Assembly: GCF_036884655.1 (NCBI RefSeq)
Contig: NC_088331.1
Span: 21,711,001 to 21,775,000, forward strand
DNA from: Musa acuminata AAA Group
Taxonomy: Eukaryota; Streptophyta; Magnoliopsida; Zingiberales; Musaceae
Direction: 5' to 3'
Length of the DNA: 64,000 bases
How positions within the stretch are numbered: position 1 is the first letter of the stretch; each line of letters opens with the position of its first letter. Shown here piece after piece: positions 11,266 through 22,725 of this stretch. The notes under the pieces were generated by a model. The model saw nothing but the letters and a program-made list of their open reading frames with translations. It was not told the DNA's origin and did no database searches. Both the position numbers and the translations under genes were made by a program.

Positions 11266-13874
11266 CTAATCACCTATGTGTCTGATCCTCATCAAACTCC
11301 TGTGACGCTCAAAGACAAAATGAGACAACGACTTTGTCAATGGATCTGCAATGTTATCTTCGGATGGAACTCTTTCCACTACTACATCTCCTCGGGTTAC
11401 GATCTCTCTGATAAGCTGGAACCTCCTCAGAACACTCAAAACACTTCTGTCGCAATATAAGGAAGTTGACTTCTCGCTATTCGGAACGACTCCCAAATCT
11501 ATGATGAACATCTTCAACCAGACTCCCTCCTTTGTTGCATCTGATGCAGCAATGTACTCTGCCTATGTGGTCGAGTCAGCAGTGGTATCTTGCTTGGAAC
11601 TCTTCCAGCACACTGCTCCTCCATTCAAGGTGTACACATACCCTGAATTCGACTTGCTATCATCGACATCAGACTAAAAACTTGAGTCAGTGTAGCCTTC
11701 AATCTTAAGGCTATTACCTACATATATTAGTAAAAGATCCTTAGTCCTTCTCAAGTACTTAAGGATACACTTTACTGCTTTCCAGTGCTCCAAGCCTAGA
11801 TCCGCCTGATACCTGCTCGTGACACTCAGAGCATGCGCTATATCAGGCCTAGTACATAGCATGGCATACATGATAGACCCTATTCCTGAGGCATAAGGTA
11901 TCATATTCATGTTTGCCCTTTCTTCTGGAGTCTTTGGGGACATACTCGTAGAAAGCGATATCCCATGTCTCATTGGTATGAGACCTCTCTTGGAATTTTC
12001 CATGCCAAACCTTTTGACAATGGTTTCTATGTACCTGGACTGGGACAAGCCAAGCATCCTCTTGGATCTATCTCTATAGATTCTAATCCCCAAGATATAG
12101 GATGCTTCCCCTAAGTCATTTATGGAGAAGTGTCTAGATAACCAAGCCTTTACTGTGGATAGCATTCCTACGTCATTCCCAATGATGAGGATGTCATCCA
12201 CATATAACACCAAAAGGTGATAGCGCTCCCACTTACCTTCCTCTACACACAAGGCTCATCTTCGTTCTTAACGAAGTCATAAGATCTGATTGCCTCATCA
12301 AATCTTATGTTCCAACTTCGGGAAGCTTGCTTTAGTCCATAAATGGATCTAAGCAACCTACACACCTTATCTGGGCAGTTCTGGGACACGAATCCCTCAG
12401 GTTGCATCATATACACCTCCTCCTCGAGGTTCCCATTGAGGAATGTGGTTTTCACATCCATTTGCCAGATCTCATAATCATAGTGTGCTGTAATAGCCAA
12501 TAGAATTCTGATGGATTTTAGCATTGCTACGGGTGAGAAGGTTTCGTCGTAATCAACACCTTGCCTTTGACGATACCCCTTAGCCACTAGCCTTGCTTTA
12601 TAAGTCTCTACCTTTCCATCTACTCCGATCTTTTTCTTAAAGATCCACTTGCAACCGATGGGTACAATACCTTCAGGCGCATTAACTAGGTTCCAAACCT
12701 TGTTGGAGTACATAGAATCCATCTCAGAATTCATGGCTTCTTGCCACTTCCCGGAGTCTATACTCATAATAGCCTCCTTGTAGGTTTGAGGATCAATATC
12801 CTCAACATCCTCTCCTCTAATATGTCCCACATATCTCTCAGGAGGATGAGATACTCTATCAGACATGCGTAAAGTTGAAAATTGTGTATTAGGTACCTGA
12901 ACAGACTCGGGCTGTAGAGTGGTGCTTGAGCTTGGTTCTCCAACCTCGCTCAACTCTATCATTCTCCCACTATCTCCGCCAAGAATGTGTTCCTTCTCAA
13001 GGAACACTGCTCTCTTAGCTACAAAGACCTTTTGGTCCTCGAGATGATAGAAATAATATCCACAAGTTTCCTTGGGGTATCCCACAAATTTGCATCGCTC
13101 TGTCCTTGATTCTAACTTATCGGGGTTATGTCTGTTAACGTGGGTAGGACAGCCCCAAATCTTAACAACCTTAAGATCAGGCTTCTTCCCTTTCCATATC
13201 TCATATGGTGTAGACACTACCGACTTATTTGGAACTCTATTCAGAAGGTAAGCTGCGGTCTCTAGGGCATATCCCTAGAATAAGATGGGTAGGTCAGCGA
13301 AACTCATCATGGAACATACCATATCTAATAGCGTACGATTCCTCCTTCCAAAGACACCATTGAGCTGAGGTGTATAAGGAGGTGTCCATTGGGATAATAT
13401 CCCATGGTCCTTGAGGAACTGAGTAAACTCTGTACTTAAGTACTCACCTCCTTGATCTGATCGAAGAGTTTTGATACTCTTTCTAGTTTGGTTCTCCACC
13501 TCATTCCTATACTCTCTGAATTTCTCAAAGGCCTCGGACTTGTACTTCATTAAGTACACATATCCATACCTTGAGAAATCATCAGTAAATGTAATGAAGT
13601 AGGAGTAACCTCCAATGGCATGAGTTGACATGGGTCCACATACATCACTATGTATGAGTTCCAACAACTCAGTGGCTCTCTCTCTAGTTCTACTAAATGG
13701 AGAGTTGGTCTGTTTTCCACGAAGGCAAGGCTCGTAAGTTGCATACGACACATAGTCGAATGGATCTAGATATCCATCATTTAGCAACTTTTGAATCATT
13801 CCCTCATGGATATGACCTAGCCTACAATGCCATAGGTATGCACTGTTCACCTCATCTCGTTTCCTCTTAGACAC
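11266..13874 (-). pseudogene. T3 pol remnant: integrase, RT, RNase H
   Basis: From right to left: pre-integrase LWHCRLGH; integrase core (HSDVCGPM, then RSDQGGEY); RT with [36 protein letters not shown] and YVDD; RNase H up to VPSEDNIADPLTKSL. The third catalytic integrase residue (normally E) is glycine, codon 13347-13349. In-frame stops lie at 13275-13277, 12243-12245, 11674-11676 and 11563-11565, and a one-base loss near 12217 shifts frame just before YVDD. The protein cannot be made intact. Confidence 0.88.
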
Positions 13875-14078
13875 TTACATTCATGATATGTGGAGTAGTG
13901 TCTTGCATAAACAAACCTTTATGCAATATTCCTCTCGTCAATCTCCCCTTAGCTTTGCTAGAATTTACAATAAATTGTAGATGTGATAAGCAATATTGGT
14001 ATCCAATACCAATGCACTATCACAAAAATCTAACAATTGGAGATTGATCATGAATATACCTGAAGCTTCTCCAAGCTT
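13875..14078 (-). pseudogene. T3 protease region, degenerate
   Basis: This short gap between gag and integrase is where the aspartic protease should be. One frame preserves VLDTNIAYHI, which resembles the copia protease active site, but the conserved glycine after D-T is replaced and a stop follows. The interval is much shorter than a full protease domain, so sequence has been lost. Confidence 0.5.
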
Positions 14079-14880
14079 CTATTTCGTCCTTTCTGCAAGG
14101 TACTCTTTGCAGTTTCTCTTCCAGTACCCATCTTTACCACAATGGAAGCATTGGCCTTTATCCTTTACTGGGTCTTTCTTAGCAACCTTTGCTTTACCTG
14201 GTTTGCCCTTGCCCTTTCCCTTCTTAAGGGACATTTCTGCTTTCCTTTTCTTTCTGGTCTCACCAGTGTAGAGAACTGGCTTCTCTTTCTTAATAGTACT
14301 CTCTGTCTCCCTCAACATATTGAGGAGCTCTAGGAGAGTCACCTCAAGCTTGTTCATATTAAAATTCATTATGAACTGTGAAAAGGAATATGGTAGGGAC
14401 TGAAGCACAATGTCCACACAAGAGTTATCATCTAGGACCATTCCTAGACCTATGAGTTTCTCTATCCACTCAATCATCTTTAGGACATGGTTCTGAACCG
14501 GTGTCCCCTCAGTCATCCTAGCGCGGAAGAGGCTCTTGGATATCTCATATCGCTGAGTCCTTCCCTGTTCCTCAAACAATTTGCGAACATGTACGAGAAT
14601 GGATCTGGCATCCATCTTTTCATGTTGTCTCTGTAACTCAGGAGTCATAGAGCCCAACATATAGCACTGAGCAAGAGTGGAGTCATCAATGTACTTCACG
14701 TAGCGAGCGATCTCATCCTCGTTTGCCCCTTCTTCGGGCGTAGGTATCACTGTATCAAGGACGTACACAATTTTCTTCGCTGTGAGAACAATTCTCAAGT
14801 TACGGAGCCAATCCGTATAATTTGGACCAGTGAGGCGGTTGACATCAAGTATGCCACATAAGGGATTTGAAAAACGACAT
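14079..14880 (-). pseudogene. T3 gag (copia Gag with altered zinc knuckle)
   Basis: About 265 residues with the copia Gag core ([43 protein letters not shown]), a lysine-rich tail and a nucleocapsid knuckle [14 protein letters not shown]. That knuckle has tyrosine in place of the usual histidine, so zinc binding is doubtful. The likely ATG at 14880-14878 is out of frame by one base in an A run at 14870-14874. The frame can also be read open from 14945, but that extension is not Gag-like. Confidence 0.82.
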
Positions 14881-14945
14881 TTTCTGAAAATAAAGATGCA
14901 GCAGAAATGAATAACATGCAGATTTTGCAAGAAATAAACTATCAA

Positions 14946-16667
14946 GATATGGACTTCTATCTTAATATGCTCCCACTATTTTACTAACGAGTCACGCGAC
15001 ACCCTCAGCACGTGAAATGGAAGTCTCCGAAAGACTTCTAATGGGGATCAGGATCCAATCAGCGTCTTAGTGTAACTTCGAGGGACTCGACCAATCACAC
15101 TAAGCCTAAAAGGTAGGCAACTCTTACCAATCACAACTCCTTGTGATTCCCGTCCTATTCGGCCTCCGAATCACCATGGCCTCGAGGGACTCAACCAACC
15201 ATGATGCTCTGTTAAGTCAACACCTTCGTTACAAGATGAGTCTGATTTGATGATATACCCTCGAGGGACTCGACCAAGTATACCATTCCCTCAGGTCACC
15301 GGTGACATCTCTATGTCGTAAGCAAGATAGCGAATCGTGATATAGGTGAGTCTTGAGGGACTCGACCAACTCAACCTACACCGGGAATCGGTTCCTACTT
15401 ATAACGATGGAAGGCCACGTGGGTCAATCTAATTGCCTCACGTTTACCGACTTAATATTATCGAGAGATGTTTCTAAGATTTCGTCTCCTAATATGACAT
15501 GTCACACATATACATATTTAATATATATCTACATCGCATGCAAATATATATACTTATCTAGTATGTGTATAAGTAATCGCACCAGATGATCATGGACCAT
15601 AACCTAATATGATTAGGCCCGAGCCAGTAGGCCTAATCACTCACATCAAGATCTATGTGTACAACGGTGCATCTCCATGCCCTGTGATCGTCCATCTCGT
15701 CCTCGTTGGTTCCGTCGACATCTTGATGCATCTCCATGCATCACGATCGTCCGTCTCGTGGGTCCCGCTATCGCATCCACGCTCCCGCTGCGCCTCCTCA
15801 TGTGACTACAACTTAATCATAGGCACGCAGGCCCGACAATAAACGAGAAATATAATGGAGGATCGCAGACCTCAATAATAATAATCACAAGTACACACAT
15901 CACACGATCCATGATCATCCGTCCACACATCATACATCACATTTATAAATAATCATCATCATGTAGGACTACTAGATAATAATAAAAATAATAATCAACT
16001 AAACCTTTTAATTAATTAATATTTTCTGAAATCAGGGACATGTAGGGAATTTCTGAATTTATAGGGGTATTTTCGTAATTTGGACAAAAGGCAGAAATTG
16101 GAATTTCTCAAATTCCGAGGGGTAAAACTATCTTTTTTCCAGAAAACCCTAATGCCCTACTATCCTTTGCTGTTGCCGCCGCCGCCGCCACCCTGCTGGC
16201 GGCGGCCTGTGTGGCGGGGCGAGGGCGCTGCCCTCGCCTGCAGGTGGCAAGCCCGCTGGCGGTGCTACCACTGCAGGTGGGCTCCCCCGCAGGCGCCGCC
16301 ACCTCCGCGGGCGGTTCTGCCTGCGGGGCAACGCCCGCAGGCGGTGTTGTCCCGCCGGGCGGCCGCCCCTGTGGGGGGGAGGGTTTCGCCCGCGGGAGCA
16401 GCGGCCGCAAGCGCCTCTGCCCGCGGGCTGCCAGCCCCGCCGGACGCAAGCCTGCTGCAAGCAGGCCGTCGGCCGGTTGCTGTAGGCACAGCGCTTGTGC
16501 ATGCGCCGGCGCTGTGCTGCCTGCCTTCGGCTGCGCTGCACGGATGCAGATCGAGGGCAGCAACTGTTGCTGCCCTTTCTCGCTTTTGCGTCAACGATTT
16601 TGACGTCAATATTCTTCCTAAACACAACACACGCAGTTCAAAACCAATCATTCGCACGGACAACCTG
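14946..16667 (-). other. T3 5' leader
   Basis: A 1.7-kb untranslated leader between primer site and gag, long for copia. It holds four irregularly spaced copies of CTCGAGGGACTCGACCAA (near 15076, 15180, 15260 and 15351), an AT-rich part (15480-16080) and a GC-rich island (16180-16560). No reading frame inside it matches a known retrotransposon protein. Confidence 0.6.
16180..16560. other. GC-rich island in the T3 leader
   Basis: The sequence opens with GCC repeats and continues with many GCCCGCAGGCGG and CCGCGGGC-type inverted repeats. Its GC content is far above its surroundings. Open frames exist on both strands (16080-16835 plus; 16108-16625 minus) but encode low-complexity Pro/Ala/Arg/Gly text and are best explained by composition. 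It might be captured host DNA or a structured leader element. Confidence 0.45.
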
Positions 16668-16679
16668 GCTCTAATACCA
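16668..16679 (-). other. T3 primer binding site (tRNA-iMet, one mismatch)
   Basis: On the minus strand TGGTATTAGAGC, one base from the LTR. It differs at one position from the TGGTATCAGAGC seen in the S elements. Confidence 0.82.
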
Positions 16680-16680
16680 C

Positions 16681-18175
16681 TGTTGGGAAATCATGGGGGC
16701 GACATCACATGCGCAGCGGAAGAACAAGAAAACAAAATCCCTGATTCCCAAAAAGATGTTCGTCGTCGTGCGAAGATTGGTGCGCAAAAATCCGCGAAAC
16801 ATGAAACTGCGTATAGAGTAGATTGTGTTACCTAGGGAGATCGTCTATCCCTGTTTCCTTGCAGATCCTTAGGAGAGGGTAAAGGAGGTCAAGCGTCCTC
16901 CTCTCTAGTGGTGATCCACACAGCAGGGTTGCGACGACACTCCTCAAAAACTCCAGGCCTGCTCTGAGGTGGAGAGGAAGAGGAGAATAGGAAAGGCAAG
17001 CAAAGGCTCTAGCCTATGAGGCTTTGAATCCCTCCTATTTATAGAGGTCCCCTGTCAAACCCTAATGGGTCCTCCCCTAGTGGGTATTGGATCTGCATCC
17101 AATAAGACAAGGGCTCCGTCGGATATCTCATATCCGAACCTCTACTCATCGCAATCCCTACCATATGTGTGTGACCCTCTAGGCCCAATATCGAGCTGGC
17201 CGTGAGTCATACCTGTCAGAACTCCTTCTAACTCAGTGAATTATTATCTCTGTAATAATTCACTCGATGCATCGACTATAGACGTACTAGGCCACTACGC
17301 CGTAGTCCCCAGACGATACAGGGGAATCCAATCCATTGGACCTGTCTGTCCTCAGTTACCGTGTACCTATAGTCCCTCATCCAACTAATATCCCAGAGAC
17401 CGTATATCGAGCATGGTGTTGTTAGACCCATACGGTTTCTACTCGAGTCTCGCTCTAATCGGATTCTCCCGGAGAACTCTTTCTCTCTCAACCCGAATGA
17501 CCCTAGCCAGGGATTTGTCTGAGCAAGAACACATGGGATATTTCTCTCATGACGCCGAGATTGGATGATCCTCTATCGACACTCAATAGCCCTCGTAAGG
17601 TCCTCTACCACTCCCAATGACCAGCTGTACTAGATCTGGGACAGCCAAACCTATAAGTCTGGTATCAAAGAGTGGAGCACTTATACAGGACATCCTTGGT
17701 GTCTCAAGTCTAAGGACCAGATACACCACTAGGACTACGGAATCGCTGTCTGACAATAAGGCATCATCAACCATCCAGCATTCCGTAAGCGGATCAATCA
17801 GTGAACTCATTCTCCAATGAGCACCTGTACTGTATCCCTAGTGTCCCTACACGAGCAACTATGAGACCAGCTGCATCCATCGTATGGACGGGTATACAGC
17901 ACACCCGTCTATCCGGTTATCACGATGTCCCTCTCGAGTAACCTATAACCGGGATTATTTAGGATATGTGTTTAAAGGTGAATCGATCTCATTATCGTGA
18001 TCTCATCACGATCCGATTCCCATTGCATAAATCCAAGGACATCACAATATATATATGCACATATGCAATAGTTATAAAGTGATATACGCCAAAATATAAT
18101 AAGCAAATAGATTCTGTATCAAGTCACACGTGCCATCACTCACGTGATTGGCTTGCTGGGCACCTATGACTAGCA
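16681..18175 (-). repeat. T3 5' LTR (minus strand)
   Basis: 1495 bp, the same length as its partner at 9751-11245. TATA box in CCTCTATAAATAGG at about 17033-17046 on the minus strand; G-box pair CACGTG at 18127-18132 and 18141-18146. Only substitutions separate the two LTRs by eye, with no large indel. Confidence 0.92.
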
Positions 18176-18180
18176 TTAAA
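18176..18180. other. T3 target site duplication, right (TTAAA)
   Basis: Exact repeat of 9746-9750; S1 sequence continues with ACCCAAGAGAGATGGC. Confidence 0.95.
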
Positions 18181-18191
18181 ACCCAAGAGAG

Positions 18192-19713
18192 ATGGCATAT
18201 GCTGGAAACCAAGAGGACCATTCTATTACACGTCCACCCATGTTTAATGGGATGGACTGCACCTATTGGAAGACCCGAATGAGGATCTTTCTTATTTCTA
18301 TGGATTTTGAACTTTGGAATCTTGTCGAAAATGGATTTTCGAAGTCTTCTCTTCCAATGATCGATTGAAATGAATTGGAGAAGAAGGCTTTCACTCTTAA
18401 TGCAAAGGCTATGAATGCCTTATTTTGTGCGCTTGATAAAAATGAGTTCAACCGTGTTTCAGTTTGTGAAACTGCATTTGATATTTGCCACACACTCGAA
18501 GTGACTTAGAAGGCACAAGTAGAGTGAAAGAGTCAAAAATCAATCTTTTGTTACATTCTTTCGAACTTTTCCGGATGAAACCGAGTGAGACTATTGTGAC
18601 ATGTTTACCCGTTTCACGGATGTCATCAACGGTCTAAAAGGACTCGGAAAAAGTTTTTCGAATTTTGAGCTCGTAAATAAGATTCTAAGATCTCTTCCTA
18701 AGAGTTGGGATACTAAAGTCACAGCTATTCAAGAGGCAAAAGATCTAAATAACTTCCCTCTTGAAGAACTAATCGGGTCATTAATGACCTACGAGATGAC
18801 TTGCAAAGCTCATGAAGAGCAAGAAGACATCCATCCTTCAAACGAACAGGAAGGATATGACACTTAGAACTTCAGAAGACCACTTGAGAGAAAACTCAAG
18901 TAATGAGGACTGTGACGATGACTTGGCACTTCTAACAAGAAAATTTAAAAAATTCATTAAAAGAAACAAGTTTAAGAATGACACAAAAAATAAAGTTGAA
19001 CCCAAGAAAGACCAAGTTATTTGCTATGAGTGCAAGAAGTCGGGACACTACAAGAGTGATTGTCCCCAAGTCAAAAAGAGAACATCAAAGAAGAAGGTGC
19101 TCAAAGCAACATGGGATGACTCGAGCGCGTCCTTAGAAGAGGAGTCCAACACCAAGCAAGTTGCTAATTACGCCTTAATGGCCATCGGAGAGGAGGTAAC
19201 GAATTTAATAGATGCAAATTTATCATTTGATGAATTATTAAATGCCTTCCATGACTTATTTGATGAATGCAAGATTATTAGTCGAAAATACAAATTGCTA
19301 AAAAAGGAGCATGATAGTCTTACTTGTAATTTCGATAAGTTAAAAACTGAATATCATGATTGTTTAGGTTCATGCATAAAATGTCCTGATCTAGAAACTC
19401 TCCAAAAGGAAAACTTGCTACTTAAGGACACCTTGAAGAAATTCGAGGTTGGTAGCAAGTCCTTGAACATGATCCTTGCAAACAAGGGTCACGTTTCCAA
19501 AAGAAGTAGAATCGGATTTGTGAGAAGTCCTCACCAAAATCCAACCAACTTAGACACAAAACGCATTATTGTCCATTCAAGAAAATTAGTCCGAACAAAT
19601 TAATTTGGGTTCCTAAAGGAACCATGATAAATTCTATGCAACATGATAAACAATGTAGATCTATTTTTGAGGCACCCAAAAGCAAATGGGTACCTAAAAA
19701 TCATCCTTTCTTG
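18192..19713 (+). pseudogene. S1 gag remnant
   Basis: Starts at ATG 18192 (MAYAGNQE), as in S2. Domains run from DCTYWKTRMRIFL through an acidic stretch to a CCHC knuckle CYECKKSGHYKSDC near 19022-19063 and a long coiled-coil-like tail. A stop replaces Trp near 18366, indels disrupt about 18505-18600 and the ILPKNR-equivalent near 18837, and a segment around 19550 that should carry the second knuckle is partly deleted. The gag frame ends at UAG 19714-19716, the position shared with S2 and S3. Confidence 0.85.
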
Positions 19714-19716
19714 TAG
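19714..19716 (+). other. In-frame UAG between gag and pol (S1)
   Basis: Context TTGTAGAAACC. The codon lies in the pol frame: the downstream frame opens with the protease WYLDSGCSRHM without a shift. The same codon occurs in S2 (32161-32163) and S3 (44755-44757). Confidence 0.75.
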
Positions 19717-22700
19717 AAACCTATACCATCCCAAGCTAAGAGCAAGAGATGGTACCTTGATAGTGGATGCTCAAGGCATATGACCGGAGATCCATCTCAA
19801 TTCTCTAAGCTCACTAGCATAGACGAAGGCTATGTCACCTTCGGAGACAACAACAAGGGTAAAATCATTGGCAAAGGAACCATAGGTAACAAATCCAACT
19901 TCTTTATCGAAGATGTTTTGTTAGTTGATGGTTTAAAATATAACCTCTTGAGCATTAGTCAATTATGTGATAAAGGATATATTGTCAAATTCGAATCTAA
20001 TGCTTGCATCATTGAAAAACCACACAAAAACACGTCTATGATTGTATTAAAACAAAACAACGTATACACTATTGACATCAATGATTTGTGTAATGAAATG
20101 TGTTTTTTGGTTTTGAATGAGGATGCTTGGCTATGGCATAGAAGATTAGGTCATGCTAGCATGAAACTAATCACTCAAATATCATCTAAAGAACTTGTAA
20201 GAGAAATTCTTCATATCAAGTTCATCAAAGATAATGTATGTGATGCTTGCCAATTAGGTAAACAAATTAATGGCAATTTCAAATCTAAGAATCAAATAAG
20301 CACCTCTAGGCCCTTACAATTGATCCATATGGACTTGTTCGGACCAATCTCTACATCAAGCCTAGGAGGTAGCAAATACGCCTTCGTCATTGTGGATGAC
20401 TATAGCAGATACACATGGACTTACTTCTTAAAACAGAAAAATGAATGCTTTAGATATTTTACCAAGTTTTGTAAACTTATTCAGAATGAGAAGGGTTCTA
20501 TGATTTCGTCAATTAGAAGTGATCATGGTGGTGAATTTCAAAACCATGATTTCCAAGAATTTTGTGAACTCAATGGATACAACCATAATTTCTCTACTCC
20601 TAGAAATCCTCAACAAAATGGAGTAGTATAAAGAAAAAATCGAAATTTATAAGAAATGGCCAGAACAATGTTGAATGAACATAGCCTACCCAAATATTTT
20701 TGGGCCGAAGCCGTAAATTCTGCATGCTATATTTTGAATAGAGTTCTAGAAAGACCCTTACTCACTAAAACTCCCTATGAGTTATGGAACAACAAAAAAC
20801 CCAATGTTTCATATTTTAAAGTGTTTGGGTGTAAGTGTTTTATTTTGAATGAAAAAGATAACTTAGGAAAATTTGATGCTAAATCCGATGAAGGAATCTT
20901 TCTTGGTTATTCTTCGGTTTCTAAAGCTTTTCGTATCTTCAATAAAAGAACTTTAATTATTGAAGAATCCATTCATGTTGTCTTTAATGAGATTTCCGAA
21001 ATCACGAAAAATGATTTTGAAGATGATGTTAATTTTGATTCCTTGAATTTAAATGAAACCCCATCTCCAACTAGCAACTTGAATGCATCCACTTCCGAAA
21101 TATCCTTACCCAAGGATTGGAAGTATGTAGATGCTAATCCTAAGGAGCTAATCTTAGGAGACACATCAAAGGGGGTTCAAACATGTTCTTCTTTTAAAAA
21201 ATTTTATTCCAACGCCGCTTTTCTCTCCCAAATTGAACCCAAATGTGTTGACGATGCCATGAAAGATGATTCATGGATTATCGCAATGTAAGATGAATTA
21301 AATCAATTTGAGAGAAATGAGGTGTGGAAGCTTGTTCCTATGCCAAATGACCATTTAGTTATTGGTACTGAATGAGTTTTTAGAAACAAGCAAGATGAAT
21401 ATGGTATCGTAGTTAGAAACAAGGCTAGATTAGTGGCCAAAGGTTTCAACCAAGAAGAAGGTATCGATTACGAAGAAACCTTCGCTCCTGTGGCTCGATT
21501 AGAAGTCATAAGGATGCTCCTTGCCTACGCTAGTAGTAATAATTTTCAGTTGTTTCAAATGGATGTTAAAAGCGCTTTTCTTAATGGCTTTATTTCCGAA
21601 GAAGTCTATGTTGAACAACCTCCTGGATTTGAAAATAATAGCCTCCCTAATCATGTGTTTAGATTAACTAAAGCTCTCTATGGTTTAAAACAAGCTCCGA
21701 GGGCCTGGTATGAGAGACTTAGTTCTTTTCTTATCGAAAATAATTTCACAAAAGGCAAGGTTGATACTACATTGTTCATCAAGAATTTTGAAAATGATTT
21801 TCTCATTATTCAAATTTATGTTGATGATATCTTTGGTTCTACGAATGAATCTCTTTGTGAATCTTTTGCTAAAACTATGAGTCTTGAATTCGAAATGAGT
21901 TTAATGGGAGAATTAACATTCTTCTTAGGCTTACAAATCAAACAACTAAGCAATGACATCTTTATTAGTCAAACTAAATATGTTATGAATTTGCTAAAAA
22001 AGTTTAATATGAATAACTCAAAAGCTATTAACACTCTTATGAGCACCTCCACTAAGTTAGAAATCGATGAAAATGGAGAAAGCTTCGATAAAAAAACTTA
22101 GAGGGGCATGATAGGAAGTTTACTTTACCTCACTGCAACTAGACCAGATATCATGTTCAGTGTAGGACTTTGTGCTAGATTTCACTCAAACCCTAAGATA
22201 TCTCATCTCAAAGCAGTTAAAAGAATACTTAGATATCGTAATAGTACCACAAATCTAGGATTATGGTACCCAAAATCACAGAATCTTGAGTTAATTGCTT
22301 ATGCTGATGCGGACTTTGCTGGCTGTAAACTAGATAGAAAAAGCACATCAGGAACATGTCAATTTTTAGGACATGCCCTTGTTTCTTGGTCATCTAAGAA
22401 ACAAAACTCAGTTGCACTATCAACAACCGAAGTTGAATATATTGCTGCAAGTGCATGTTGTGCACAAGTTGTATGGATGAAAAACACCTTAGAAGATTAT
22501 AAAATTCATCTTAAAAATATTTCCATTAAATGTGATAACACAAGTGCAATATGCTTAACGAATAATCCTATACAAGATCAAGTTACTAATCATAATATAA
22601 TCATAGAGTTCATTGATACTAAACATCAACTAGCTGATATGTTTACAAAACCTCTAAATGAAGAACAATTTGATTTCATAAAGAAGAGAATTAGGAATGT

Positions 22701-22725
22701 TGATGTGTCCGAATACATAAACTAG
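19717..22725 (+). pseudogene. S1 pol remnant: protease, integrase, RT, RNase H
   Basis: Protease DSG in WYLDSGCSRHM (about 19750-19785); zinc-binding LWHRRLGH and CDACQLGK; integrase MDLFGP and [24 protein letters not shown] and YVDD; RNase [16 protein letters not shown] and CDNTSAI. The codon for the third integrase catalytic residue is TAA (20629-20631). Other stops lie near 20650, at 21289-21291, near 21373 and at 22099-22101. One isoleucine is missing after YVDD. About 45-48 nt of RNase H (HSRTKHID... part) is deleted near 22570, and the end is frameshifted. Confidence 0.9.

Larger units (their letters stand above)
9751..18175 (-). mobile_element. T3: copia element (Tork/Angela-like) nested in S1
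   Basis: A complete minus-strand element of 8.4 kb with two 1495-bp LTRs, a primer site, gag, pol and a perfect TTAAA duplication. A by-eye comparison of the LTRs gives about fifty differences (roughly 3%), so it is not recent. The long LTRs and pol sequence suggest the Tork/Angela group, but clade assignment would need a tree. Gag and pol carry several disabling changes. Confidence 0.92.

Noticed and set aside
16080..16835. A 251-residue Pro/Ala/Arg-rich protein and three overlapping ones
   Set aside because: Open frames on both strands in GC-rich DNA, and the 3' part runs through the T3 LTR boundary at 16681. Composition explains them.
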